In this document: piece after piece, positions 55,468 to 64,000 of the stretch
How positions within the stretch are numbered: the stretch's first letter is position 1
Layout: each line of letters begins with the position of its first letter
From: Flavobacteriaceae bacterium
Lineage (GTDB): Bacteria; Bacteroidota; Bacteroidia; Flavobacteriales; Flavobacteriaceae
Length of the DNA: 64,000 nt
Direction: 5' to 3'
Assembly (NCBI GenBank): GCA_016780345.1
Contig: JADHLZ010000001.1
Span: 1 to 64,000 of the forward strand
Made by a program: the position numbers and the translations under genes
The notes under the pieces: generated by a model
What the model saw: the letters and a program-made list of their open reading frames with translations, nothing else
The model's database searches: none
Told to the model about the DNA's origin: nothing

Positions 55468-55629
55468 TTCTTTAATATTAATTAGATAATTTGTAAGAAA
55501 TTACTAAATCAAATAGTAAAATTAAGTTATTAAGATAAGAATATAAACTTAAAATTTATTAATAAATTATTGAATATCCAATTGGATTTAATCAAGATTA
55601 TTTTAAATATTAGAACATAAATTATTGAA

Positions 55630-55863
55630 TTAATAAGAAGACCAAGAGAAGCATAGCATTCCAGGAGCTGAGTGACCTGGGTTCGGACAATCAGACTTTT
55701 TGTAACTAGAACAGCTTGCACAATCTGAAAGCTTTGAAAAAGCTTTTTTAATAGAATGGTCTCTACATACATTGTTTATCTCAACTGAAAGATCATGCTT
55801 TGAACATTTTAAAGAATCAACTAAATTCTTACAAGTAAGACAACTATTTACAGATTCAATCAT
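55630..55863 (-). CDS. 77-aa protein with two tandem four-Cys modules, function unknown
   Basis: Cys 8/11/20/33 (C-x2-C-x8-C-x12-C) and 48/51/59/71 (C-x2-C-x7-C-x11-C); own upstream palindrome; compact cytosolic protein. Confidence 0.8.
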   Translation of the reverse strand: MIESVNSCLTCKNLVDSLKCSKHDLSVEINNVCRDHSIKKAFSKLSDCASCSSYKKSDCPNPGHSAPGMLCFSWSSY

Positions 55864-55898
55864 AATTTATATTTTACATAAATCTAAAATGATTTACG

Positions 55899-55915
55899 TT
55901 TAGAATGAATTTAAA
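55899..55915. promoter_or_regulatory. Palindromic operator-like site C (TTTAGAATGAATTTAAA)
   Basis: Differs at one position from site B; 36 nt upstream of the 77-aa ORF start, in the gap after fbpC. Confidence 0.6.
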
Positions 55916-55922
55916 TTAGTTT

Positions 55923-56897
55923 TTATTGATTTAAAGTGAAAAAATTTGAGCAAGTAGAGTCAAATTCTAGTAAATCTTTATTATCAAAATTTAGATATAT
56001 TTTTTTGTTTTTTTTGATTGGATAATCATTGTAAAAGGTCCATGTTTCACCATTTACTTTAGCGCTAATTTTATATTCTTTTCCAGCAAATAAACATTTC
56101 TCAACTTCACCTTCAAAATCAGAAAAATCTGTAACCATAATTTTTTCAGGTCTTAAATAATATATCTTATTTTTAATATTAACTTGATTCAAATCCCCTA
56201 AAATCTTTGCGCAATAACAGTTAATAGGATTACAATACATACTCACTGGATTATCATATTGCTGAAGAATACCTGCCTTGAATATTAAAATTTTATCAGA
56301 AATATTAAATGTATCCCTGATATCATGAGTAACTAAAATAGTAGTAGTTTGAGTTTCTTTTACAATTTTATGAATTTCTTCCTGAATACTTAATTTAATG
56401 CTAAAATCTAAGTTACTAAATGGTTCATCAAGTAATAAAAGATCTGGCTCTCTAACTAAAGCTCTAGCCAAACAAGCTCGTTGCTGTTCACCTCCAGAAA
56501 GTTGATCCGGATACCTGTTGCTCAAATTTTGTAGATTTGTTAAGCTGAGGATGTAATCGATCTTAGATAAAAACCTTTTCTCTAGGTTGATTTTTATATT
56601 CTCTATAATGTTTAGATGAGGAAAAAGTGGGTAATCTTGAAAAACAAACCCAATTTTTCTTTCGTTTGGAGTTACAAAAGTATTTTGATCATCTAAAATT
56701 TTTCCATTTAACTCTATTGAACCAGAATTGATTTTTTCTAAACCAGCTAAACATTTTAAAAAAGTAGTTTTACCAGAACCACTTTCACCAATAAAAGAAA
56801 CAATATCACCTTCTTTAACAGAAAAATTTAAATCTCTGATTAAATGCTCATCTTGGCTGTAATATTTTTTTAAATTGTTAACTTTTAAAAACATCAA
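55923..56897 (-). CDS. fbpC: Fe(3+)-type ABC transporter ATP-binding protein
   Basis: GESGSGKTTFLKCLAG Walker A, LSGGEQQRACLARALVREPDLLLLDEPFSNLD; operon with FbpB/FbpA-like genes. Confidence 0.92.
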   Translation of the reverse strand: MMFLKVNNLKKYYSQDEHLIRDLNFSVKEGDIVSFIGESGSGKTTFLKCLAGLEKINSGSIELNGKILDDQNTFVTPNERKIGFVFQDYPLFPHLNIIENIKINLEKRFLSKIDYILSLTNLQNLSNRYPDQLSGGEQQRACLARALVREPDLLLLDEPFSNLDFSIKLSIQEEIHKIVKETQTTTILVTHDIRDTFNISDKILIFKAGILQQYDNPVSMYCNPINCYCAKILGDLNQVNIKNKIYYLRPEKIMVTDFSDFEGEVEKCLFAGKEYKISAKVNGETWTFYNDYPIKKNKKIYLNFDNKDLLEFDSTCSNFFTLNQ

Positions 56898-58491
56898 TCT
56901 GATTATTTACAATTTTTTTCAAAAATATTAACAATACAACTCCCATCATAACAATAATTAAAGAATAAATTGAAGATTTAGGAATCATTTCCTCAACAGC
57001 GTATTCATAGGTTTGTACTGCAAGAGTATCAAAATTAAAAGGTCTCAATATCAATGTTATTGGTAACTCTTTTAAAATATCAACAAATGTTATTAAAAAA
57101 GCTATAGCAATAGCAGATTTATTTATTGGAAAATGTATCGATTTAAATAATTTTAATGAACCCATACCTAAATTTACTGCAGTATCGTCAAATGAGCTTG
57201 GATGTTTTTCAAAACTGGACTTTAATGGAGAAATTCCTACAGCCATATATCTTATTACATAAGCATATATCAAGACAAAAAAAGATCCAATTAAAATTTC
57301 TGATTTAAAAGGAGTTGAAGAAAATAATATTATTAAAGACAAACCAATAACTGCACCTGGCAGAGCATAGGATAATGATATAGCCTCGTTAAAAATTGTC
57401 AATATTTTATTTTTAACTATTCTTCTTAAAAATTGAAAATACACAGATATTGAAATAATTATAAATGTTGCAATTAAAGAAACTAAAATTGTATTTTTAG
57501 ATAAATTAAAGACTTCAACAAATTCTATTCTTTCGAATTCATAAATAACGTTTTCTGAAATAAATAATATTGGAATTACAAAGCCAAAAATAATTGGCAT
57601 TAAACAAAAAAAATGAATTAATAATTTATTTTTAATATTAGGAATTTCCTCTTTAAAATTTTTCGTATTTGGCTTATAACTGTAATTGTATTTTGAATTA
57701 ATAAACCTTTCTAAAACAAAAAATATCAAAACTGTAAAAAATAAAAAAACAGCGAGAAGAGATGCAGTTTCTACATCTTGCATGGAATACCATGATCTAA
57801 AAATGCCACTTGTAAATGTATTAACTCCAAAGTATTTTACGGCACCATATTCATTAAGAACTTCCATTACAACCAAAAAAAGACCAGAAAAAATTGAGAC
57901 TCTTGAAAGGGGTATAACAATTTTAAAAAATGTTTTTGATTTTGACATTCCTAAACTTTTTGACAATTCAATATAGTTTGATCCAATAAGTGAAAAAGAG
58001 AGTCTACAAGCTGTATAAATGTAAGGGTACAAAGCTAAAGCCATTATAATACCTAAAACTTCAATTTGAAGATAATCTTGATTTAGTAGTTCTGAAAAAT
58101 TTGAAAAATACTTTCTTGCATAACTTTGAATTGGTCCTGTGAAACTTAAAATATCACTGTAAGTAAATGCCATGATGTATACCGGGATAGCGAGAGGAAG
58201 ATAAAGTAGAAAATCATAGATATTTTTACCAGTAAATTTATATGAACTCACAAACCAAGCGGGTATTAATCCAAATAATAGGGAAAAAAAAGATGTTATC
58301 ATTACAAGATATACAGTATTGAATGAATAATCGTATAGTAGATTATCCCATAAATATTTAAAATTTGAACCATCAATGTTTATAGTATTAACTATTAAAG
58401 TTAGTATTGGTAAAATGATAATTATAGAAAGAAGAACTGTAAATAATATTAACTTTCTATTGTTTGAATAATATTTTTTCTTTACTTCCAA
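56878..58491 (-). CDS. fbpB: Fe(3+)-type ABC transporter permease (two-module)
   Basis: About 537 aa with two permease halves; GSNYIELSKSLGMSKSKTFFKIVIPLSR and DDTAVNLGMGSLKLFKSIHFPINKSAI EAA loops. Confidence 0.92.
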   Translation of the reverse strand: MEVKKKYYSNNRKLILFTVLLSIIIILPILTLIVNTINIDGSNFKYLWDNLLYDYSFNTVYLVMITSFFSLLFGLIPAWFVSSYKFTGKNIYDFLLYLPLAIPVYIMAFTYSDILSFTGPIQSYARKYFSNFSELLNQDYLQIEVLGIIMALALYPYIYTACRLSFSLIGSNYIELSKSLGMSKSKTFFKIVIPLSRVSIFSGLFLVVMEVLNEYGAVKYFGVNTFTSGIFRSWYSMQDVETASLLAVFLFFTVLIFFVLERFINSKYNYSYKPNTKNFKEEIPNIKNKLLIHFFCLMPIIFGFVIPILFISENVIYEFERIEFVEVFNLSKNTILVSLIATFIIISISVYFQFLRRIVKNKILTIFNEAISLSYALPGAVIGLSLIILFSSTPFKSEILIGSFFVLIYAYVIRYMAVGISPLKSSFEKHPSSFDDTAVNLGMGSLKLFKSIHFPINKSAIAIAFLITFVDILKELPITLILRPFNFDTLAVQTYEYAVEEMIPKSSIYSLIIVMMGVVLLIFLKKIVNNQIDVFKS

Positions 58492-59507
58492 CCTGTTTTA
58501 TCAAAAATACGAATTGCTTCATTTCTCTTAATTCCAAGCATGTTCAAGTCTAAAGGATCTTTTTTAAACTCTCCCCATTTTTGAACAATTTCATCTGGTT
58601 TTACAGACGGATTCACAGAATATTCATAACTATTATTGACATAAGTCTTCTGTGCACTTAAACTTGTTAAATACTTTATTAATTTAATGGCATTCACTTT
58701 ATTAGGAGCATTTTTTGTGATTGCTATTCCTGAGACATTTATGTGTGCTCCTCTTTCATTTTCTCCTTGATTAGGAAAAAAAACAGAAACTGATTTGCCA
58801 GCATTAATTTCTTCTTCTTTTTCGGAAGATAAAAGCAATCCAATATAGTAGGAATTAACAATTGCTATATCCCCTTGTCCAGCTGCAATTGCTTTTACTT
58901 GGTCTCTATCGCTTCCCTTTGGATCTCTGGCAAAATTAGAAACTACTGCTTCCGACCATTTTGAGGTTTCTTCTAAACCTATATTAGCTATAAGTGAAGA
59001 CATCAAAGCCTGATTATATGCATTTGATGAGGATCTAACCAATAATCTATTTTTCCATTTTTCGTTTGCTAAATCTTCATAAGTAGATAATTCGTTTTTA
59101 TTTACTCTTTCATTACTATATACAATTACTCGAGATCTATAAGTCAATGGAACCCAATACTTATTTACGTCCAATAAATTAGGATCAATATTATTAAAAA
59201 TAGAATCATCATTTATTTTTTGAAACAAACCCAAGTCGGTACCTTGCCATAATTTACCAACATCAACAGTAATGAATAGGTCTGCAGGTGAATTTTCACC
59301 TTCATTAATCATTCTTTGAATTAATTCATCAGCATTAGCCTTTGTTACATTAACTTTTATTCCAGTTAATTCTTCAAATTTCTTGTATTGGATTTCATCA
59401 ACTTTATAATGTCTTTGACTATAAATATTAATTTCATTTAATCTTTTATTATCAGAAGAACAACTAGTTAAAAACAAAGCGACAAAAAAACAAATAAATA
59501 ATCTCAT
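58482..59507 (-). CDS. fbpA: Fe(3+)-binding ABC substrate-binding lipoprotein
   Basis: Lipobox LTSCSS; EINIYSQRHYKVDEIQYKKFEELTGIKVNV, PADLFITVDVGKLWQ, GDIAIVNSYYIGLL. Confidence 0.93.
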   Translation of the reverse strand: MRLFICFFVALFLTSCSSDNKRLNEINIYSQRHYKVDEIQYKKFEELTGIKVNVTKANADELIQRMINEGENSPADLFITVDVGKLWQGTDLGLFQKINDDSIFNNIDPNLLDVNKYWVPLTYRSRVIVYSNERVNKNELSTYEDLANEKWKNRLLVRSSSNAYNQALMSSLIANIGLEETSKWSEAVVSNFARDPKGSDRDQVKAIAAGQGDIAIVNSYYIGLLLSSEKEEEINAGKSVSVFFPNQGENERGAHINVSGIAITKNAPNKVNAIKLIKYLTSLSAQKTYVNNSYEYSVNPSVKPDEIVQKWGEFKKDPLDLNMLGIKRNEAIRIFDKTGWK

Positions 59508-59567
59508 TTTGAAAAAATTGGATTGACGAAATTAAATCATTTTTATTTGAAAAAAAAATTATATTTA

Positions 59568-59584
59568 TTTAGACTAATTTTAAA
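59568..59584. promoter_or_regulatory. Palindromic operator-like site A (TTTAGACTAATTTTAAA)
   Basis: Same TTTAGA-N5-TYTAAA layout as sites B and C, in the fbpA/receptor divergent intergenic region. Confidence 0.5.
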
Positions 59585-59592
59585 TAATATAA

Positions 59593-59600
59593 TATATTTG
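59593..59600 (+). promoter_or_regulatory. Candidate -7 element for TonB receptor
   Basis: TATATTTG = TAnnTTTG between sites A and B. Confidence 0.5.
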
Positions 59601-59618
59601 TGATTTATTAATCTTTTA

Positions 59619-59635
59619 TTTAGAATGAATCTAAA
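59619..59635. promoter_or_regulatory. Palindromic operator-like site B (TTTAGAATGAATCTAAA)
   Basis: Perfect 6-5-6 inverted repeat just before the preferred receptor start at 59640. Confidence 0.65.
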
Positions 59636-59639
59636 TAGC

Positions 59640-61871
59640 ATGAAAGAAATTACGTACATAATTCCTCTTTTTATTGTTTTTGTGTTGAATTCTCAAAATA
59701 AAGAGAAATCTAATTATAGTAATCGGGAAAATGAATTTATTAAAGATTCTATAACTGCTCTGGACGAAGTAATTATAAAATCTAATACAATACTTGGAAA
59801 TAAATTTGTAGCAAAAAATAGAACAGGAGCTGCCTACTATTTATCAACAGATGATCTAGCAAAATTTAATTACACCGATATTAATAGAGCATTAAATAAA
59901 ATTTCAGGAATTAATTTTTACGAGGAAGATGGTTTTGGATTACGTCCAAATATTAGCATAAGAGGAACTTCACCAGAGAGAAGTTCAAAAATAGCAATCA
60001 TGGAAGATGGTGTTTTAATTTCACCTGCACCTTACAGTGCATCATCAGCGTATTATTTCCCATCAATCTCGAGAATGCAAGCTGTTGAAGTTTTAAAAGG
60101 GAGTAGTCAAATTCAATATGGACCCTATACAACTGGTGGAGCGATAAATTTTGTTTCAACAGAGATACCAGAATCATTAACTGGAAAAATATCAACCAGT
60201 TTTGGAAGTTTTAGTACTGGTCAAGCACACCTTACATTAGGCGATAGCTTTAATAATTTTGGATACATGATTGAATATTTAAATTTTAATTCTGATGGAT
60301 TTAAATCTTTAGGAAATAATTTAAATACTGGTTTTGATATAAACGAAATAACATCGAAAATTAAATATAAAACTTCTGAAAAATTAAACACTAAACAAAG
60401 TTTAGAACTAAAATTTCATAGTTACGATGAAATATCAAATGAAACTTATTTAGGTTTAACTGAAAACGATTTTAAAATAAATCCTTTTCAAAGATATCTG
60501 GGATCTGTGAAAGATAAAATGGATGCTAAACATATACAATTTTTAATTACTCATGAATTAAATTTTAATGAAAGATTTAAAATTGCAACTAATGCATATC
60601 ACAATGGTTTTAAAAGAAATTGGTACAAATTGAATGATGTTGATTTTGAAGGAAGTTCACAAAAAATTTCAAAAATCATTTCTAATCCTGAAAATTACTC
60701 TGGACACTATTTGATATTGAAAGGACTCTCAAATTCAGAAAATGCTTTAAAAATAAAAGCCAATAATAGAGAATACATTTCAAAAGGAATTCAGACTAAA
60801 ATCGACCATCATTGGTATGGAGATAACAACTCGTTTAATGATATTGAAATTGGAATAAGAGTTCACTACGATGAAGAAGACAGGTTTGAATGGGAAGATA
60901 CTTATTCAATGACTAATGGGGAGATGTCTTTAAATACTTATGGAGAAAAAGGTTCACGTGGCAATAGAATAAGCTATGCAAATTCTTTTGCTTCATACAT
61001 AATGTATAAATACAAGATCAAAGGATTTACTGTTTCACCTGGTTTAAGGTACGAATCGATATTATTAGGTAGAGATGATTTTGGAAAAAACAATTCTGAA
61101 AGAATTTTAATTGATCGTTTTTCCAGTAAAAACAAAGTATCTATACTTATACCTGGAATTGGAATTAATTATACCTTTAATAATAAATTTTCAATATTTG
61201 GAGGCATACATAAAGGATATTCACCTCCAGGCAGCTCAGTTGGTCAAAAGGCTGAGGAGAGTGTAAATTTAGAATTGGGAGGACGATTTTCAATACACAA
61301 GTTAAATGCTGAAATTATTGCGTATCAAAATGATTATAACAACTTACTAGGAAATGATCTTGCAGCAACTGGAGGTTTTGGAGAACTTGATTCATTTAAT
61401 GCTGGAAATGCTTTGGTTAATGGATTAGAAATATTATTGACATCAGATATTGTTGAAAATAAAAAAATTTCTGTTCCATTTTCATTTTCATATACTCTAA
61501 CTAATGCAAAATTCTTAACTGATTTTGGAAGTAATCAAGAAATTTGGGGAGAAGTAAGCAATGGAGATAGAATTCCATACATTCCACAGCATCAATTGAA
61601 TTCAAATATTGGTATTAAAACAAATAAATTTGAGATTAATTTTAATGGAAATTATAACGGAGAATTCTCAACTATAGCTAATGGATCAATTAAAATTCCA
61701 TCCTATTTTATATTTGATGTTTCTTTTAAATTCAAAGCTAGACATGGTATAACATACACATCCAAAATAATCAATTTATTTGACAAAAATTACGCCGTTT
61801 CTAGAGCACCTGCTGGATTAAGACCAGGTCATCCTTTTGGAATTTATGTTGGATTTGATTTCCTGTTATAA
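59640..61871 (+). CDS. FecA-like TonB-dependent receptor
   Basis: EEDGFGLRPNISIRGTSPERSSKIAIMEDGVLISPAPYSASSAYYFPSISRMQAVEVLKGSSQIQYGPYTTGGAINFVST plug; C-terminal barrel; start MKEITYII preferred over MNLNSM at 59625. Confidence 0.93.
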   Translation: MKEITYIIPLFIVFVLNSQNKEKSNYSNRENEFIKDSITALDEVIIKSNTILGNKFVAKNRTGAAYYLSTDDLAKFNYTDINRALNKISGINFYEEDGFGLRPNISIRGTSPERSSKIAIMEDGVLISPAPYSASSAYYFPSISRMQAVEVLKGSSQIQYGPYTTGGAINFVSTEIPESLTGKISTSFGSFSTGQAHLTLGDSFNNFGYMIEYLNFNSDGFKSLGNNLNTGFDINEITSKIKYKTSEKLNTKQSLELKFHSYDEISNETYLGLTENDFKINPFQRYLGSVKDKMDAKHIQFLITHELNFNERFKIATNAYHNGFKRNWYKLNDVDFEGSSQKISKIISNPENYSGHYLILKGLSNSENALKIKANNREYISKGIQTKIDHHWYGDNNSFNDIEIGIRVHYDEEDRFEWEDTYSMTNGEMSLNTYGEKGSRGNRISYANSFASYIMYKYKIKGFTVSPGLRYESILLGRDDFGKNNSERILIDRFSSKNKVSILIPGIGINYTFNNKFSIFGGIHKGYSPPGSSVGQKAEESVNLELGGRFSIHKLNAEIIAYQNDYNNLLGNDLAATGGFGELDSFNAGNALVNGLEILLTSDIVENKKISVPFSFSYTLTNAKFLTDFGSNQEIWGEVSNGDRIPYIPQHQLNSNIGIKTNKFEINFNGNYNGEFSTIANGSIKIPSYFIFDVSFKFKARHGITYTSKIINLFDKNYAVSRAPAGLRPGHPFGIYVGFDFLL

Positions 61872-61877
61872 ATAATA

Positions 61878-61907
61878 ATGGGTTATCTTTTAAAATGAGT
61901 TAACCAT
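61878..61907. terminator. Weak hairpin between convergent receptor and dtd genes
   Basis: ATGGGTTA ... TTAACCAT, 7 bp with one bulged G, flanked by A/T runs. Confidence 0.3.
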
Positions 61908-61910
61908 ATT

Positions 61911-62366
61911 TTAAAAAGATTTATTTTTGGAATCCATAAAAATGGTAACTGGTCCATCGTTTTCTATCTTGACTAGCATGTTAGCACCAAAAATTCCAGC
62001 AAGTGGTTTTTTATTTAATTTATTTTCCATGTGGGTTAAAAACTGATTGTAAATTTTATTAGCATAATTACTTTTAGCAGCCCTAATGTAAGAGGGTCTA
62101 TTCCCCTTTTTTATCAGCGCATGTAGTGTAAATTGACTAATTATTAATATTTGACCATCGATATCAATTAATGATTTATTCATAATCTTATCCTTATCAT
62201 CAAAAATTCTTAACTGAGAAACTTTTTTACAAATCCAATCAATATCGCTAAAATCATCACTGTCCTCAATTCCAATTAACAAAACAATTCCTTGGTTTAT
62301 TTTAGAAACTATTTTATTTTCTACTTCTACACTTCCACTTTTAACTCTTTGAATAAGCGCTCTCAT
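61911..62366 (-). CDS. dtd: D-aminoacyl-tRNA deacylase
   Basis: MRALIQRVKSGSVEV, ILIISQFTLHALIKKGNRPSYIRAA, GIFGANMLVKIENDGPVTIFMDS. Confidence 0.96.
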   Translation of the reverse strand: MRALIQRVKSGSVEVENKIVSKINQGIVLLIGIEDSDDFSDIDWICKKVSQLRIFDDKDKIMNKSLIDIDGQILIISQFTLHALIKKGNRPSYIRAAKSNYANKIYNQFLTHMENKLNKKPLAGIFGANMLVKIENDGPVTIFMDSKNKSF

Positions 62367-62375
62367 TAATATGAC

Positions 62376-63302
62376 CTATCTAAAATTATTTTCATCATTA
62401 TTTAATATACTTAAATAATTCAAGTATCTAGATTCTGAAATTTCATTTGCTTCAAATGCAGATTTTACTGCACAATGAGGTTCATTTGAATGCAAGCAGT
62501 TATTAAACTTACAATGAGCACTTAATTTAGAAATTTCAATAAAGAATCCTCCTATCTCATTTTTTTCAATATCTATTAGTCCAAACCCTTTTATGCCAGG
62601 ACTATCAATTACTTTAGCTCCGTTATTAAAATCAAACATTTCTGCAAAGGTAGTGGTATGCTGTCCCTGTTCGTTTTGTTTTGAAATTATAGAGGTTTTC
62701 AAATTCAAGTTTGAATCTAAAGCATTCATCATACTACTTTTGCCAACACCACTATGACCTGTAAATACTGAAACATTATTTTCCATGTATTTTTTAACTT
62801 TTTCAATATTAATTTTATTTCTAACTGAAATTTTTAAACATTTATAGCCAATGGATGTATACGTATTGAACAAATTTTCAATATAATTAATATCATCTTT
62901 GTCATATGAATCGATTTTATTGAAAAGAATTATTGTATTTATTCCAAAAGATTCAGTTGAAAGAAGAACTCTGTCAATAAAAAGAGATGATGTTACTGGA
63001 TTTGAAGGAGTGACAAAAAGAAAACAGTAATCGATGTTAGATGCTAAAATATGACTCTGTTTAGAAAGATTAACAGATTTTCTAATAATATAATTCTTTC
63101 TGGGCTCAATTTTAGTGATTATCCCTTTCAGTTCTTTTTTATTTATTATTTCAAAAAAAACATAATCACCAACTGCAACAGGATTAGTGCTTTTAATTCC
63201 CAAAGAACGAAATTTTCCTTTTATACTGCATTTATAAACCTCACAAGAATCAGTATGAACTTCATACCAATTTCCTGTTGATTTATAAACTAATCCTTTC
63301 AT
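62376..63302 (-). CDS. rsgA: Ribosome small subunit-dependent GTPase A
   Basis: FTGHSGVGKSSMMNAL, HTTTFAEMFDF, VIDSPGIKGFGL; Zn-binding C...HC..C-type C-terminus. Confidence 0.96.
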   Translation of the reverse strand: MKGLVYKSTGNWYEVHTDSCEVYKCSIKGKFRSLGIKSTNPVAVGDYVFFEIINKKELKGIITKIEPRKNYIIRKSVNLSKQSHILASNIDYCFLFVTPSNPVTSSLFIDRVLLSTESFGINTIILFNKIDSYDKDDINYIENLFNTYTSIGYKCLKISVRNKINIEKVKKYMENNVSVFTGHSGVGKSSMMNALDSNLNLKTSIISKQNEQGQHTTTFAEMFDFNNGAKVIDSPGIKGFGLIDIEKNEIGGFFIEISKLSAHCKFNNCLHSNEPHCAVKSAFEANEISESRYLNYLSILNNDENNFR

Positions 63303-63309
63303 TTTATTG

Positions 63310-63999
63310 TTAACTGTTTATAACTTTATTTTGATTATTAATGGATTCTTGATGAATTGCTTTAAACATTTTTAAAACAAATTCTTCACTTAAACCCTTC
63401 TTTTCACCCTCTAAAATCATATTTCCTAAAATTTCATTCCATCTCTTAGTTTGAAGAACAGCAACATTTTTTTTCTTTTTTAATTCACCAATAGAAACAG
63501 CAACTTTCATTCTCTTTCCTAAAGTTTCAAGCAAACCTTGATCGATTACATCTATTTGTGTTCTTAGAGTATTTAATTGATTTTTATAATCAGCCTCCTC
63601 ACTTGTTAAAGTTCTTATTTTTAAGTCATTCATCATTTTTACAAGATCAGATGGCGTTATTTGTTGAGCAGCATCACTCCAAGCATTATCAGGATCTATA
63701 TGTGTTTCGATCATTAATCCATCAAAATTAAGATCAAGCGCTGTTTGTGAAATGTCTTGTAATATATCACGTCTTCCTGCTATATGTGAGGGATCACAAA
63801 TTAATGGTAAGTCAGGAAATTTATTTTGAAGCTCAATTGGTAATTGCCATTCTGGATTATTTCTATATTTAGATTTTTCGTAAGTTGAAAATCCTCTATG
63901 GATAGCCCCTAGCTTTTTAATATTTGCAGAATATAATCTTTCAATTCCACCTAGCCATAATGAAAGATCAGGATTTACTGGGTTTTTTACCAAAACAAT
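63310..63999 (-). CDS. Bifunctional DAHP synthase / chorismate mutase (type II), N-terminus beyond window
   Basis: VLVKNPVNPDLSLWLGGIERL, CDPSHIAGRRDIL, GLMIETHIDPDNAWSDAAQQITP, then chorismate mutase domain; frame open to right edge (TTG called as start in ORF track is internal). Confidence 0.93.
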   Translation of the reverse strand: MVLVKNPVNPDLSLWLGGIERLYSANIKKLGAIHRGFSTYEKSKYRNNPEWQLPIELQNKFPDLPLICDPSHIAGRRDILQDISQTALDLNFDGLMIETHIDPDNAWSDAAQQITPSDLVKMMNDLKIRTLTSEEADYKNQLNTLRTQIDVIDQGLLETLGKRMKVAVSIGELKKKKNVAVLQTKRWNEILGNMILEGEKKGLSEEFVLKMFKAIHQESINNQNKVINS

Positions 64000-64000
64000 T

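Noticed and set aside
55530-55772. 80-aa ORF overlapping the Cys-rich gene on the same strand
   Set aside because: Alternative frame, I/L/K-rich, no structure; the 55630-55863 frame has patterned Cys and an upstream operator-like site
63310-63993. ORF-track TTG start of the DAHP synthase/chorismate mutase
   Set aside because: The frame continues upstream to the window edge (..VLVKNPVNPD..); the gene is truncated, not naturally short

Overview
AT-rich chromosomal window from a marine-type Bacteroidota (Flavobacteriaceae-like) bacterium. Nearly all of it is core genes: an nqrA-F Na+-NQR operon with apbE, T9SS/gliding genes (plug/DUF5103 protein, porT-like, gldB, gldC), trkAH, rpsO-pnp-rpoD, a complete mraZ-to-ftsZ division/cell-wall cluster, one tRNA-Arg(TCG), and an aroA/queA/rlmN/ispB/dnaG/nadE block. 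I see no CRISPR array, rRNA, prophage or insertion sequence. The only clearly accessory segment is an iron-acquisition island at about 55.6-61.9 kb: fbpABC-type ABC importer, a divergent FecA-like TonB receptor, and an unannotated 77-aa protein made of two tandem four-Cys modules. Three copies of the same 17-bp imperfect palindrome (TTTAGA-N5-TYTAAA) lie in front of the receptor/importer pair and in front of the 77-aa gene, which suggests one metal-responsive regulon including this small protein. Other observations: three 10-bp-phased AAAGTGGTAA repeats upstream of mraZ, a fourth AAAGTG overlapping its GTG start, a Zn-ribbon-less AccD, a probable non-ATG start for an alpha/beta hydrolase, and repeated sharing of stop codons by convergent genes. 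All family assignments are from reading the sequence; no searches were run.
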